DNA from: Inquilinus sp. KBS0705
Lineage (GTDB): Bacteria > Bacteroidota > Bacteroidia > Sphingobacteriales > Sphingobacteriaceae
Length of the DNA: 64,000 nt
Assembly (NCBI GenBank): GCA_005938025.2
Contig: VCCI02000003.1
Coordinates: 186,001-250,000, forward strand
Reading direction: 5' to 3'
Of this stretch, positions 25,774-33,529 are shown one piece after another (the stretch's first letter is position 1; the number at the start of each line of letters is the position of its first letter). The position numbers and the translations under genes are program-made. The notes beneath the pieces were generated by a model. The model was given only the letters and a program-made list of their open reading frames with translations, did no database searches and was not told the DNA's origin.

Positions 25774-26736
25774 TTAGAACAAGGTTTCAATAATATCATT
25801 TGCAGTAAGGCCTTCGGCCTCGGCGTGGTAGCTGCGCACAATGCGGTGGCTTAGTATGGGCTTAGCCACTGCCTGCACATCCTCAATATCCGGCGAGTAC
25901 TTTCCGTTTAATACAGCGTGGCATTTGGCGCCCAGTATCAAAAACTGCGATGCACGCGGCCCGGCGCCCCAGTTTAATAGACGCTTTACCTGAGGTGTGG
26001 CAAACTCGCTGTTGGGGCGGGTTTTTGATACCAGCTTTACAGCGTATTCAAGCACATTATCGGTTACGGGTATATTGCGTACCAATTGCTGGAAATAAAT
26101 GATCTGTGCGGCGTTTAATTGCTTATTAACGCTAACCTTATTGGTGCTGGTAGTGTTTTTAACCACTTGCAGCTCCTCGGCAAATGTTGGATAGTCTAAA
26201 GCTACGTTAAACATAAAACGGTCTAACTGGGCTTCGGGCAGGGGGTAGGTGCCTTCCTGCTCAATAGGGTTTTGTGTGGCCAGTACAAAAAACGGCTGTG
26301 AAAGCTTGTGGGTAACACCGGCCGCGGTAACGGCTTTTTCTTGCATAGCCTCTAAAAGGGCGGCCTGCGTTTTTGGCGGCGTACGGTTTATCTCGTCGGC
26401 CAAAATAATATTTGAAAAAACCGGGCCGGGGATGAATTTAAAGTTCCGGTCCTCGCCCAAAATCTCCGACCCTATAATGTCAGAAGGCATCAGGTCGGGG
26501 GTAAACTGGATGCGCTTAAAGTCGAGGTCTAAAACCTGCGATATGGTTTGCACCAGCAATGTTTTTGCCAGGCCGGGTACCCCTACCAACAGGCAATGCC
26601 CATTGCTAAAGATAGATATCAATACATACTTAATAACCTCGTCCTGGCCTATAATAACCTTGCCAATTTCTGTACGAATTTGCTGATAAGCATTTTTCAA
26701 TGCATCGGCAGCCTCTACATCCGAGCGGTATTGCAT
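25774..26736 (-). CDS. MoxR family AAA+ ATPase
   Basis: A 320-residue AAA+ ATPase. Walker A is GVPGLAKTLLVQ (about residue 55) and Walker B is IILADEINRTPPK. Sensor-type motifs are in FVLATQNPIEQEGTYPLPEAQLDRF, the MoxR signature. MoxR proteins act as chaperones, usually with von Willebrand A-domain partners that bind metals. Here no DUF58 or BatA/B gene follows on the minus strand; the gene is last in its operon, 6 nt after surA. The surA link suggests a role in envelope protein folding (inference). Confidence 0.93.
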   Translation of the reverse strand: MQYRSDVEAADALKNAYQQIRTEIGKVIIGQDEVIKYVLISIFSNGHCLLVGVPGLAKTLLVQTISQVLDLDFKRIQFTPDLMPSDIIGSEILGEDRNFKFIPGPVFSNIILADEINRTPPKTQAALLEAMQEKAVTAAGVTHKLSQPFFVLATQNPIEQEGTYPLPEAQLDRFMFNVALDYPTFAEELQVVKNTTSTNKVSVNKQLNAAQIIYFQQLVRNIPVTDNVLEYAVKLVSKTRPNSEFATPQVKRLLNWGAGPRASQFLILGAKCHAVLNGKYSPDIEDVQAVAKPILSHRIVRSYHAEAEGLTANDIIETLF

Positions 26737-26742
26737 ATAAAA

Positions 26743-28122
26743 TTATGGTTTTGCTTGTGCGGTAACCGGTGTGTTATCCCATCCTTGTACCGATGGACAT
26801 ACCTGGAACTCCGGATCAATTTTTATAAAAGTTTCTTTCCTGCGTTTATCAAACCAGGTAGCTATAGTGCGGTTGAGCTTTTCGGCGTTAGCATCTTCTT
26901 TCAACTTGGCAAAATCCTGATCAAGATTAGCCTTGTGCGCATCTGTAACAGATTTTAAGAACAATATCTTATAGCTTTTTTTACCTGTTTGCGCATCAGT
27001 GAAAAGCTGTGGTTTTGATATGGTTCCCACTTTCATGGTATCGGTTATCAGCGCTATTTGCGGGTCAAGCTTATCGGTAGGGATGTAGGTTGAACGGGTT
27101 TGCACATTCTCCGCATTTAACAGCATACCACCGTTAAACTTGGTGTCTTTATCATCCGAATAAAATGCCGCCGCGCTCGAAAAATCGAACTTCTTAATGG
27201 TCATCATAGCATTATAAACGCTATCGGCAGTTACTTTTGCCCTGTCTAAACTGGCTTGTGTAGTAGCCGGTATAATTAGTATATGGCGTACATGCACCTG
27301 CTCGCCGCGGCGCTCTATCACCTGTAAAAAGTGAAAGCCATATTCTGTTTCAAAAACCGGCGATATTTCGCCTGCTTTTAATTTAAACGCGTTAGCTGCA
27401 AATTCCTTTACGTAAGTTGTACGGTCGGCAAAACCCAGGTCGCCACCTTCAAGTGCCGATTGCGTATCTTGCGAATAAACCCTGGCCAGGGTAGCAAACT
27501 CTTCGCCCTTTTTTACCCTTGTGCGCAGGTCTTCGGCCTTTTGCTTGTAGTATTCTTTTTCTTCGCGGTTAAGCTTTGGCGAAAACACGATCTCGCCCAC
27601 TTCTATCTCTTTATTGTATGACGGAAGGCTATCCTTGCTTATAGATTCGAAGTATTTTTTAACATCCTGCGGGGTGGTATTTACCTTTTCGGTAATTTTT
27701 GCCTGCATACGCTGGGCAATAAGGCTTTCTTTAATATCGGGGCGCAACTCATCTTTGTATTGGATAACCGAGCGGCCTAAAAACTGCTCCAGTCTTTCCT
27801 GCCCGCCTGCGCGTTGTATAAACGAGCGCATCCTTCGGTCAACTTCGCTATCCACATCTTCGTCTTTTACCTGCACGCTATCAATTACGGCTTGTTGAGC
27901 AAGTAATTTTTGTGTAAGCTGCCTTTGTAGTATCAGGCATTTTACGCTTGGGTTTGGCTGCTGGCCGCTTACCAGGTATTGCGCGTATTGTAATTCGATG
28001 TCTGATTGTAAAACTATACTGTTACCAACAACAGCTGCTATTTTATCAAGTGTGCGTGTTTGTGCCTTAGCTATGGTAAAAACTAAAAGGATATTTAAAA
28101 TGGACAGTCCGATTTTTCTCAT
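26743..28122 (-). CDS. Periplasmic peptidylprolyl isomerase / chaperone SurA-like
   Basis: A 459-residue exported folding factor. A signal peptide ends near residue 20 (AKAQ). The SurA N-terminal chaperone region (about 25-170) precedes two parvulin (PpiC) domains. The first is at about 175-275 (VGEIVFSP, GGDLGF, GFHFLQVIERR), the second at about 280-390 (VRHILIIP start; degenerate). It should assist outer-membrane protein delivery to the BAM complex. It is upstream of moxR in the same operon. It is divergent from the rdgB pair, with 158 bp between. Confidence 0.92.
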   Translation of the reverse strand: MRKIGLSILNILLVFTIAKAQTRTLDKIAAVVGNSIVLQSDIELQYAQYLVSGQQPNPSVKCLILQRQLTQKLLAQQAVIDSVQVKDEDVDSEVDRRMRSFIQRAGGQERLEQFLGRSVIQYKDELRPDIKESLIAQRMQAKITEKVNTTPQDVKKYFESISKDSLPSYNKEIEVGEIVFSPKLNREEKEYYKQKAEDLRTRVKKGEEFATLARVYSQDTQSALEGGDLGFADRTTYVKEFAANAFKLKAGEISPVFETEYGFHFLQVIERRGEQVHVRHILIIPATTQASLDRAKVTADSVYNAMMTIKKFDFSSAAAFYSDDKDTKFNGGMLLNAENVQTRSTYIPTDKLDPQIALITDTMKVGTISKPQLFTDAQTGKKSYKILFLKSVTDAHKANLDQDFAKLKEDANAEKLNRTIATWFDKRRKETFIKIDPEFQVCPSVQGWDNTPVTAQAKP

Positions 28123-28248
28123 GAATATGTTGTACTAATACTACGGTTATCAAGCCGTTAAAAATGCAAATTTCGGTAAAATTTATTAATAATAATGTAT
28201 AATTAAGCCGATGTACGAATATGCCTATAAAGCATCAATAGGATTAGG

Positions 28249-28256
28249 TACTTTTG
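28249..28256 (+). promoter_or_regulatory. -7 promoter box (TACTTTTG) for the psi-like/rdgB pair
   Basis: Perfect TAnnTTTG, 24 nt before ATG 28281. The predicted leader is about 20 nt. Confidence 0.4.
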
Positions 28257-28280
28257 GTTAAAAAATGTTAAATATTGTAT

Positions 28281-28802
28281 ATGAAGGTTGATAACCCCAA
28301 TGCATACCGTTTTATATTAGAGGATGAGATTTACTTACTCGAAAAAGATAAAGTAAGCCGGCCCCAACCTGTACCGCAACCAGTTGCCCCAACCCCGGTA
28401 ATTGAAATAAAAACGCCCGATGTAGTATTTAATTATATGGGTAAAAACAATAAAGCCTTTTTAATACTGGTAAACTACAGCGGAGAGCAATTTATACCTG
28501 CCGCGCATTTAACCGCGCTTGAAAACATACTTAAAGGCAAGCAATTGGGCCTTGATGATGTAGCTATATTTAACCTGAACAATTATGCCGATACGGGCAT
28601 TGACCAGCTTACCCAATATTTTAAACCCGCTAAACTATTGGTATTGGGGCAAAACGCTATGCCAAACGGTATAAGCACCCTTACGCTAAACCAGCCCACA
28701 CAAATAGGGGGTATTGCGGCGCTATATAGCTTTGGCTTTGATGACATGATGGATAATGTGGCCAATAAAAAGGCTTTTTGGGAACAGATGAAAAAACTTT
28801 AA
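28281..28802 (+). CDS. Hypothetical protein, possible divergent DNA polymerase III psi (HolD-like)
   Basis: A 173-residue soluble protein with no assigned family that I can name with certainty. Residues 1-24 form a short conserved-looking segment, and 25-48 are a proline-rich linker (PQPVPQPVAPTP). A compact alpha/beta domain follows from about 50. In that domain the order LILVNY, LENILKGKQLGLDDVAIF, AKLLVLG and a C-terminal FGFDDMMDNVANKKAFWEQM parallels E. coli HolD (VLRALTVSPDQVLQL, then a Trp-Arg-Leu-Gly strand, LTDLRANPTARAALWQQI). That suggests a clamp-loader psi subunit; this is inference by eye. ATG 28281 was chosen over TTG 28275. It ends 1 nt before rdgB. Confidence 0.7.
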   Translation: MKVDNPNAYRFILEDEIYLLEKDKVSRPQPVPQPVAPTPVIEIKTPDVVFNYMGKNNKAFLILVNYSGEQFIPAAHLTALENILKGKQLGLDDVAIFNLNNYADTGIDQLTQYFKPAKLLVLGQNAMPNGISTLTLNQPTQIGGIAALYSFGFDDMMDNVANKKAFWEQMKKL

Positions 28803-28803
28803 C

Positions 28804-29382
28804 ATGAAGCAGTTAGTATTTGCTACCAATAACCAACACAAACTGCAAGAGGTACTGGCCAAAATAACCGGCGATATTAAACTGCTTAGCCTTGATAATA
28901 TAAACTGCCATGATGATATTGCCGAAACCGGATTGACCTTTAACGAGAATGCATCCTTAAAAAGCCATTACATCTACCAAAAATATCAGCTTAATTGTTT
29001 TGGCGATGATAGCGGCCTGGAGATTGATGCGCTGAATAACGAGCCGGGTATTTATTCGGCAAGGTATGCGGGTAAGCATGGCAACCATGAGGCTAATATG
29101 GATAAAGTACTTGCGCAGTTAAATGGCGTTACTAACCGTAAGGCCCGTTTCCGTACGGTGATATCGTTAATATGGGACGGCGAGGAACATTTTTTTGATG
29201 GCGTAGTAAAGGGCACCATCCGTACCGAACGATGCGGAACAGCAGGGTTTGGCTATGACCCTATATTTGAGCCCGAGGGCTATAACATTACCTTTGCCGA
29301 AATGAGCCTGGAAGAGAAAAATAAGATAAGCCACCGCGGCAGGGCTGTAGAGCAGTTGATCGATTTTCTAAACACCCAATAG
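28804..29382 (+). CDS. rdgB: Non-canonical purine NTP pyrophosphatase (RdgB/HAM1)
   Basis: A 192-residue housekeeping enzyme that hydrolyses ITP, dITP and XTP to monophosphates and keeps deaminated purines out of DNA and RNA. Signatures: FATNNQHKLQEV at the N-terminus, FNENASLKSHYIYQ, DDSGLEIDAL, and GTAGFGYDPIFEPEGY. SHRGRA near the C-terminus is the purine pocket. Length is normal. It starts 1 nt after the psi-like gene, so the two are a unit. It ends 3 nt from the convergent OstA gene, with no room for a terminator. Confidence 0.96.
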   Translation: MKQLVFATNNQHKLQEVLAKITGDIKLLSLDNINCHDDIAETGLTFNENASLKSHYIYQKYQLNCFGDDSGLEIDALNNEPGIYSARYAGKHGNHEANMDKVLAQLNGVTNRKARFRTVISLIWDGEEHFFDGVVKGTIRTERCGTAGFGYDPIFEPEGYNITFAEMSLEEKNKISHRGRAVEQLIDFLNTQ

Positions 29383-29385
29383 TAT

Positions 29386-31647
29386 TTAGGGCTTAGTGGC
29401 TTTTACAGCCGCGCTATCTTGCTTTGTATTGGCGGGTGGCGCAGTGGTGTCCTGCTTAACTTTAATGGCAGGAGCGGCCTTATTTAGCGTAGTATCGCTG
29501 CCTGCTTTTATGGGCTGGCTGTTTATAAGCGAATCGGGCGTGGGGGATTTTGACACCTTGGGTACAAGGGCCTTACCGTTTGCAGGCTTTTTAGCCGCAG
29601 GTGCTGCCTTTGCAGGCGCCGGGTTATTTTTACGGTTATAGGATGGAATGATAGATTCTTTAGAAACTGGCCTTTCCTTTGGTTTCCACAAAAATCCTTT
29701 TAGTATTTTATCGTCCTCGGTATATTTATCTAATGGGCCATAACGTTGCTCGGGCTTTACGTATGATTTGATGGTGCTGGCCTTGTTGTCTTTAAAAGTG
29801 ATGGCAATGCGTGTACTTAACGATCGCTGCATACCATCTACCTTTTTTAAGCTATCGCGAGAGAAGTAAATACTTTCGGCATTGCCGGCAATGTACATGC
29901 GGTCCAGCTTATCATCTTTAAAATAACCCTTCATTTTTTTGCCGCTCATTTGGTTAAAATGCGTCGAGTCGGCATTTTCGATATTGACAATAAAAGCCGA
30001 AGGGAAAATATTCATGTTGTTCAGCTTCTTGTTCTTCATTTGCAGGGTAATAGTATCGCCTGATATTTGCGAACCTTGGGCCCATATAATAGGCTGTATA
30101 AAACAATGCAGTGTAGAGTCGCTGTAACTGTAAAACATCGAATCGGCCTTGGCCTGCAGGTCCGATTTAAACAGCTTGGCATGGTGATATGCCTTTACTA
30201 TCCTTATCCGCGCCGTATCGCTTAAAACAACAGGCGGCGTAAAAAATATTGGGTCTTTATCCTCTTCGCGCACGTCCGGTGCTTTTTTAACTGCCCCCGG
30301 TTTTGCATTAGCTACGGCAGACTCAACTTTAGGCGCACCAAAAAAATCGGGGTGATAGTAGTTGGTATCGGCAAGCACACGCGGGTGCTTTAAAACCAGC
30401 ATTTTGGCGGCCTTTTTAGCTTCGGCTTTTTCGGCTGCGGTAAGTGGTTTTACTTTAATGGTAGTATCCCTAATACCGGCCAGCCGTTGTTTTTCCTGCA
30501 TTATCTTCAGGTTTTTAAACGTCAATATCTGTGTTTCCAGCGTATCTGCCGAAATATATATCGAATCGCGTTTTACTTTTTCGGGCGCCTTTACAGCCAA
30601 AGTGGTATCAGCAGGTACGGGCTTCTCTTTTGGGTTTATGGGGATGGTGTTTGCAGGGGCTGTAATTTTGGCTACTGTAGTTTGCTTAACCGCTTTACTG
30701 TTATCCGCCTTTTTAGCGGTGGCTTTGGCTACAGGCACCGTATCTTTTTTAAGGGTGTCCTTTTCTTCGGTAACAATAATTACATAGGGGTCTTGCGTTA
30801 CAATCGTTTTTTCGTCAGCTTTATAATAAGTAGCCAGGTCGCCCTTAAGTGTAATATTTTGTTCCCTGTCATGAAAAGTAACCCGTTTTACGGCACGGCC
30901 ATAGCCATTTAGTTTATCGTAAAATAAACTATCGCCCTTTAAGGTTTTTGTGCCCTGCTTGTACAGGTTTTTTTTACCAAAAAATGCCTGCTCGGTTACG
31001 GTATTATACAGGCCGTTTTCGGTATACAAGGTGTCTTTTTTATCCTTGGTATCGTAAATATTGGTTGGCCCGTAAAAATAGGCTATACGTGTACCGCTAT
31101 TGTAGCGCAGGGTATCGGTTTTAATTAACGCATCGGGGGTAACAAGCACCACATTGTATCTAAAGTAGGCATCGCGCGAAAAGGCGAAGTAATAGCCATT
31201 TTTGCTGGTTAGGGTATTGTCTTTATTTACCAGCTTACCACCGCCGGTGTAAGTGCCTATGCGTGTAGCTGTGTTATAGGTAAGGTAATTGGTGGTTAAG
31301 GTTGCATCCTTATCAATCATCCTTACATTATCGGTAAGTATAGCAACTTTAGTGTTGCCATTGTAATTAAGCTTATCCGAATAAATGTTTAGCGTATCGC
31401 CCTGTGTTATGTTTACATGGCCAAAAGCATCAAAGGCATTGTTTTGGGCATACAGATAAGCACTATCCGACCGCATGATCGAATAATCTTGCTGAAATAC
31501 ACCTTTGTAAACTTTTATTACGTCCTTTCCATTAATTTTGATGGCTTCGCTGCTTTGCGACTGAATAAGGTTTACTACAGATTTTTTTTGCCCAAAAGCA
31601 GCAACGGTAATCGTTAGTAAAAAAAGACTTAAGACGTATTTTATCAC
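29386..31647 (-). CDS. OstA-like organic solvent tolerance / LPS transport protein
   Basis: A 753-residue exported protein. After a signal peptide (ending AAFGQ) come OstA/LptA-type beta-jellyroll repeats across about residues 30-290 (DKLNYNGNTKVAILTDNVRM, DSAYLYAQNNAFDAFGHVNI). A low-complexity Lys/Ala/Pro/Thr region follows (about 300-460), then another OstA-like part (about 480-680) and a disordered Pro/Ala/Lys tail. It probably belongs to the lipopolysaccharide bridge with the lptC gene at 40.6 kb. The start is GTG 31647, supported by a promoter box 5 nt upstream. It is much longer than E. coli LptA (about 185 residues), as is usual for Bacteroidota. Confidence 0.87.
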   Translation of the reverse strand: MIKYVLSLFLLTITVAAFGQKKSVVNLIQSQSSEAIKINGKDVIKVYKGVFQQDYSIMRSDSAYLYAQNNAFDAFGHVNITQGDTLNIYSDKLNYNGNTKVAILTDNVRMIDKDATLTTNYLTYNTATRIGTYTGGGKLVNKDNTLTSKNGYYFAFSRDAYFRYNVVLVTPDALIKTDTLRYNSGTRIAYFYGPTNIYDTKDKKDTLYTENGLYNTVTEQAFFGKKNLYKQGTKTLKGDSLFYDKLNGYGRAVKRVTFHDREQNITLKGDLATYYKADEKTIVTQDPYVIIVTEEKDTLKKDTVPVAKATAKKADNSKAVKQTTVAKITAPANTIPINPKEKPVPADTTLAVKAPEKVKRDSIYISADTLETQILTFKNLKIMQEKQRLAGIRDTTIKVKPLTAAEKAEAKKAAKMLVLKHPRVLADTNYYHPDFFGAPKVESAVANAKPGAVKKAPDVREEDKDPIFFTPPVVLSDTARIRIVKAYHHAKLFKSDLQAKADSMFYSYSDSTLHCFIQPIIWAQGSQISGDTITLQMKNKKLNNMNIFPSAFIVNIENADSTHFNQMSGKKMKGYFKDDKLDRMYIAGNAESIYFSRDSLKKVDGMQRSLSTRIAITFKDNKASTIKSYVKPEQRYGPLDKYTEDDKILKGFLWKPKERPVSKESIIPSYNRKNNPAPAKAAPAAKKPANGKALVPKVSKSPTPDSLINSQPIKAGSDTTLNKAAPAIKVKQDTTAPPANTKQDSAAVKATKP

Positions 31648-31652
31648 AATGG

Positions 31653-31660
31653 CAAAATTA
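31653..31660 (-). promoter_or_regulatory. -7 promoter box (TAATTTTG) for the OstA-like gene
   Basis: Perfect TAnnTTTG on the minus strand, ending 5 nt before the GTG start at 31647. It supports that unusual start and a leaderless message. Lies back to back with the tilS promoter. Confidence 0.5.
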
Positions 31661-31664
31661 GTTT

Positions 31665-31693
31665 TTTGCAGGGGTTTTAAATTAATAATTTTG
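31665..31693 (+). promoter_or_regulatory. Promoter TTTG-N17-TAATTTTG for tilS
   Basis: A -33 type TTTG (31665-31668) and a perfect -7 box TAATTTTG (31686-31693) 17 nt apart, the best two-part promoter seen. The box ends 4 nt before ATG 31698, so the message is probably leaderless. Confidence 0.6.
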
Positions 31694-31697
31694 ATGT

Positions 31698-33038
31698 ATG
31701 CTTCCTGTTAAAAGTTTCACTGATTTTGTTGAGCAAAATAACCTTTTTACACCTGCCGATAAAATACTGGCAGCTGTAAGCGGGGGCATGGATTCCGTCC
31801 TGATGGCGCATTTACTAAAAGCCGCAGGCTATGAATTTGGCATTGCCCATTGTAACTTTATGCTGCGGGGCGATGAAGCCTTAGCCGACCAGGAGTTTAC
31901 CCGTAAACTGGCGCTGCAGTTAGGCGTAAGCTTCCATACCATTGATTTTGATACCAGCCAATATGCTGCCGATAATAAAATATCCATTCAAATGGCGGCA
32001 CGCTACTTGCGTTATCAATGGTTCGGTCAAATCAGTCAGCATTTAGGATACCAGGTTATTTCCCTTGCTCATCATCAGAACGATACGATCGAAACAATAT
32101 TGTTAAACCTTACACGCGGTACAGGCATAGCCGGCCTGCATGGTATTTTGCCAAAAAATGGCAACCTGGTTAGGCCACTGATGTTTTTAACCCGCGATGA
32201 GATAAAGGCGATTATTGAACAGGAAAATTTGGCCTTTGTGGAGGATGCGTCCAACTCGTCGACCAAATATGCCCGTAATAAAATTCGGCACCAGGTTATA
32301 CCTGTACTAAAAGAATTAAACCCATCGCTTGAAAGCACTATTGAAAGCAACCTGCAGCATTTTAGGGAGTTGGAGCAATTGCTGAACGACAGGGTAGCCG
32401 TTTTAAAGGATGACATGCTGGTACCACACAAAAAAGATGTGCATATATCCATAGCCGCTATAGCGCAATTATCGCCAAAGCGGTTGTTACTGTCGGAGTT
32501 ATTGCAACCGTATGGTTTTATAGCCACCGTGGTTGATGACCTTATATCAGCCTTACAAAAGCACCCGGGCCGGGTATTTGAAAGCCCCGCGTTTACTTTG
32601 ATTGTTGACAGAACCGAACTGATTATTACCCCGAAGACTAATGATAAGGAAGACAGTGTGGTAATTGAGGCAAATGCCCATAGTATAGATTACAAGCACT
32701 ACAAGTTAACCTTACTGCATGATGATAGCGCGCTGGTGATAAAAGATAACCCAATGGCGGTATCAGTTAATACAGATAAGCTTATTTACCCATTAACGCT
32801 GCGCAACTGGCAGCAAGGCGACCAGTTTTATCCGCTTGGGATGAAAACACGCCAAAAGCTGAGCGATTTTTTTACCCATCAAAAGGTGCCGCTGCACAAA
32901 AAGAGTGATGTACCTATTTTGGTAAATGGTAATAACGATATTATTTGGATAGGCGGCTACCGGCCCGATGAAAGGTACAAAGTGGACAGTAAAACTAAAA
33001 AAGTTACTATATTCGAATTATATAATTATGAGCGATAA
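31698..33038 (+). CDS. tilS: tRNA(Ile)-lysidine synthetase
   Basis: A 446-residue essential enzyme that changes C34 of tRNA-Ile (CAU) to lysidine so that it reads AUA. The PP-loop SGGMDS is at residues 28-33. LAHHQNDTIETILLNLTRGTGIAGL and the VEDASNSSTKYARNKIRHQVIP stretch are classic TilS motifs. The C-terminal domain (about 370-440, FFTHQKVPLHKKSDVPIL) is complete. It has its own promoter with a start codon almost at the predicted transcription start. The next gene overlaps it by 11 nt. Confidence 0.96.
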   Translation: MLPVKSFTDFVEQNNLFTPADKILAAVSGGMDSVLMAHLLKAAGYEFGIAHCNFMLRGDEALADQEFTRKLALQLGVSFHTIDFDTSQYAADNKISIQMAARYLRYQWFGQISQHLGYQVISLAHHQNDTIETILLNLTRGTGIAGLHGILPKNGNLVRPLMFLTRDEIKAIIEQENLAFVEDASNSSTKYARNKIRHQVIPVLKELNPSLESTIESNLQHFRELEQLLNDRVAVLKDDMLVPHKKDVHISIAAIAQLSPKRLLLSELLQPYGFIATVVDDLISALQKHPGRVFESPAFTLIVDRTELIITPKTNDKEDSVVIEANAHSIDYKHYKLTLLHDDSALVIKDNPMAVSVNTDKLIYPLTLRNWQQGDQFYPLGMKTRQKLSDFFTHQKVPLHKKSDVPILVNGNNDIIWIGGYRPDERYKVDSKTKKVTIFELYNYER

Positions 33039-33513
33039 ACCGGTTTTTATAGAAAAGCAATACCTGGGCAGGGAGTTTATACCTATCACCATTCGTTTGG
33101 TTTTAGCTATGTTTTGCTTTGCTGCCTACTTTTTTACCGATGAGCGCGAGCGTAACGGCGACCTGCTGGCCGTAGTTGGTTTTGCCATTATCACGGTATC
33201 TATTATACTGGGGTTTTTCCTTCATTTTCGTACGCAGGTAAAAAATAAAAGCATCATACTGGATGGGCTGTGGACCACCCGCCTGGTTAAGATAGATCTT
33301 AACAGCATTGTTAAGGTAGAAAAAGGGTCGTACAGCCGATATTTGTTTAACAACCCGGTATATAACCTGCATACCAAAGGTACCATCCGTTTTTTTACGG
33401 CAGGTAACGATGCCATTCATTTAACTGATAGAGACGGGTTGGTATACATCATTGGATCGCAGCATGCCAACGAGTTTTTACGGGCGATCAAAGAAGAAAT
33501 GAAACAAGCGTAA
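33028..33513 (+). CDS. Two-helix membrane protein with PH-like C-terminal domain
   Basis: A 161-residue protein. Two membrane helices (about residues 17-35 and 45-66) precede a beta-rich cytoplasmic domain resembling bacterial PH folds (SIILDGLWTTRLVKIDLNSIVKVEKG; last helix ANEFLRAIKEEM). ATG 33028 lies inside the tilS 3' end, an 11-nt overlap, so it is coupled to tilS. No family name recognised and function unknown. The protein at 59.5 kb has the same layout. It ends 16 nt from the convergent RemB-like gene with no terminator between. Confidence 0.8.
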   Translation: MSDKPVFIEKQYLGREFIPITIRLVLAMFCFAAYFFTDERERNGDLLAVVGFAIITVSIILGFFLHFRTQVKNKSIILDGLWTTRLVKIDLNSIVKVEKGSYSRYLFNNPVYNLHTKGTIRFFTAGNDAIHLTDRDGLVYIIGSQHANEFLRAIKEEMKQA

Positions 33514-33529
33514 AGCTTATTACAAAAAC

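Noticed and set aside
26249-26686. 145-residue open frame opposite moxR
   Set aside because: Antisense to the MoxR Walker and sensor motifs; no family features, no promoter box.
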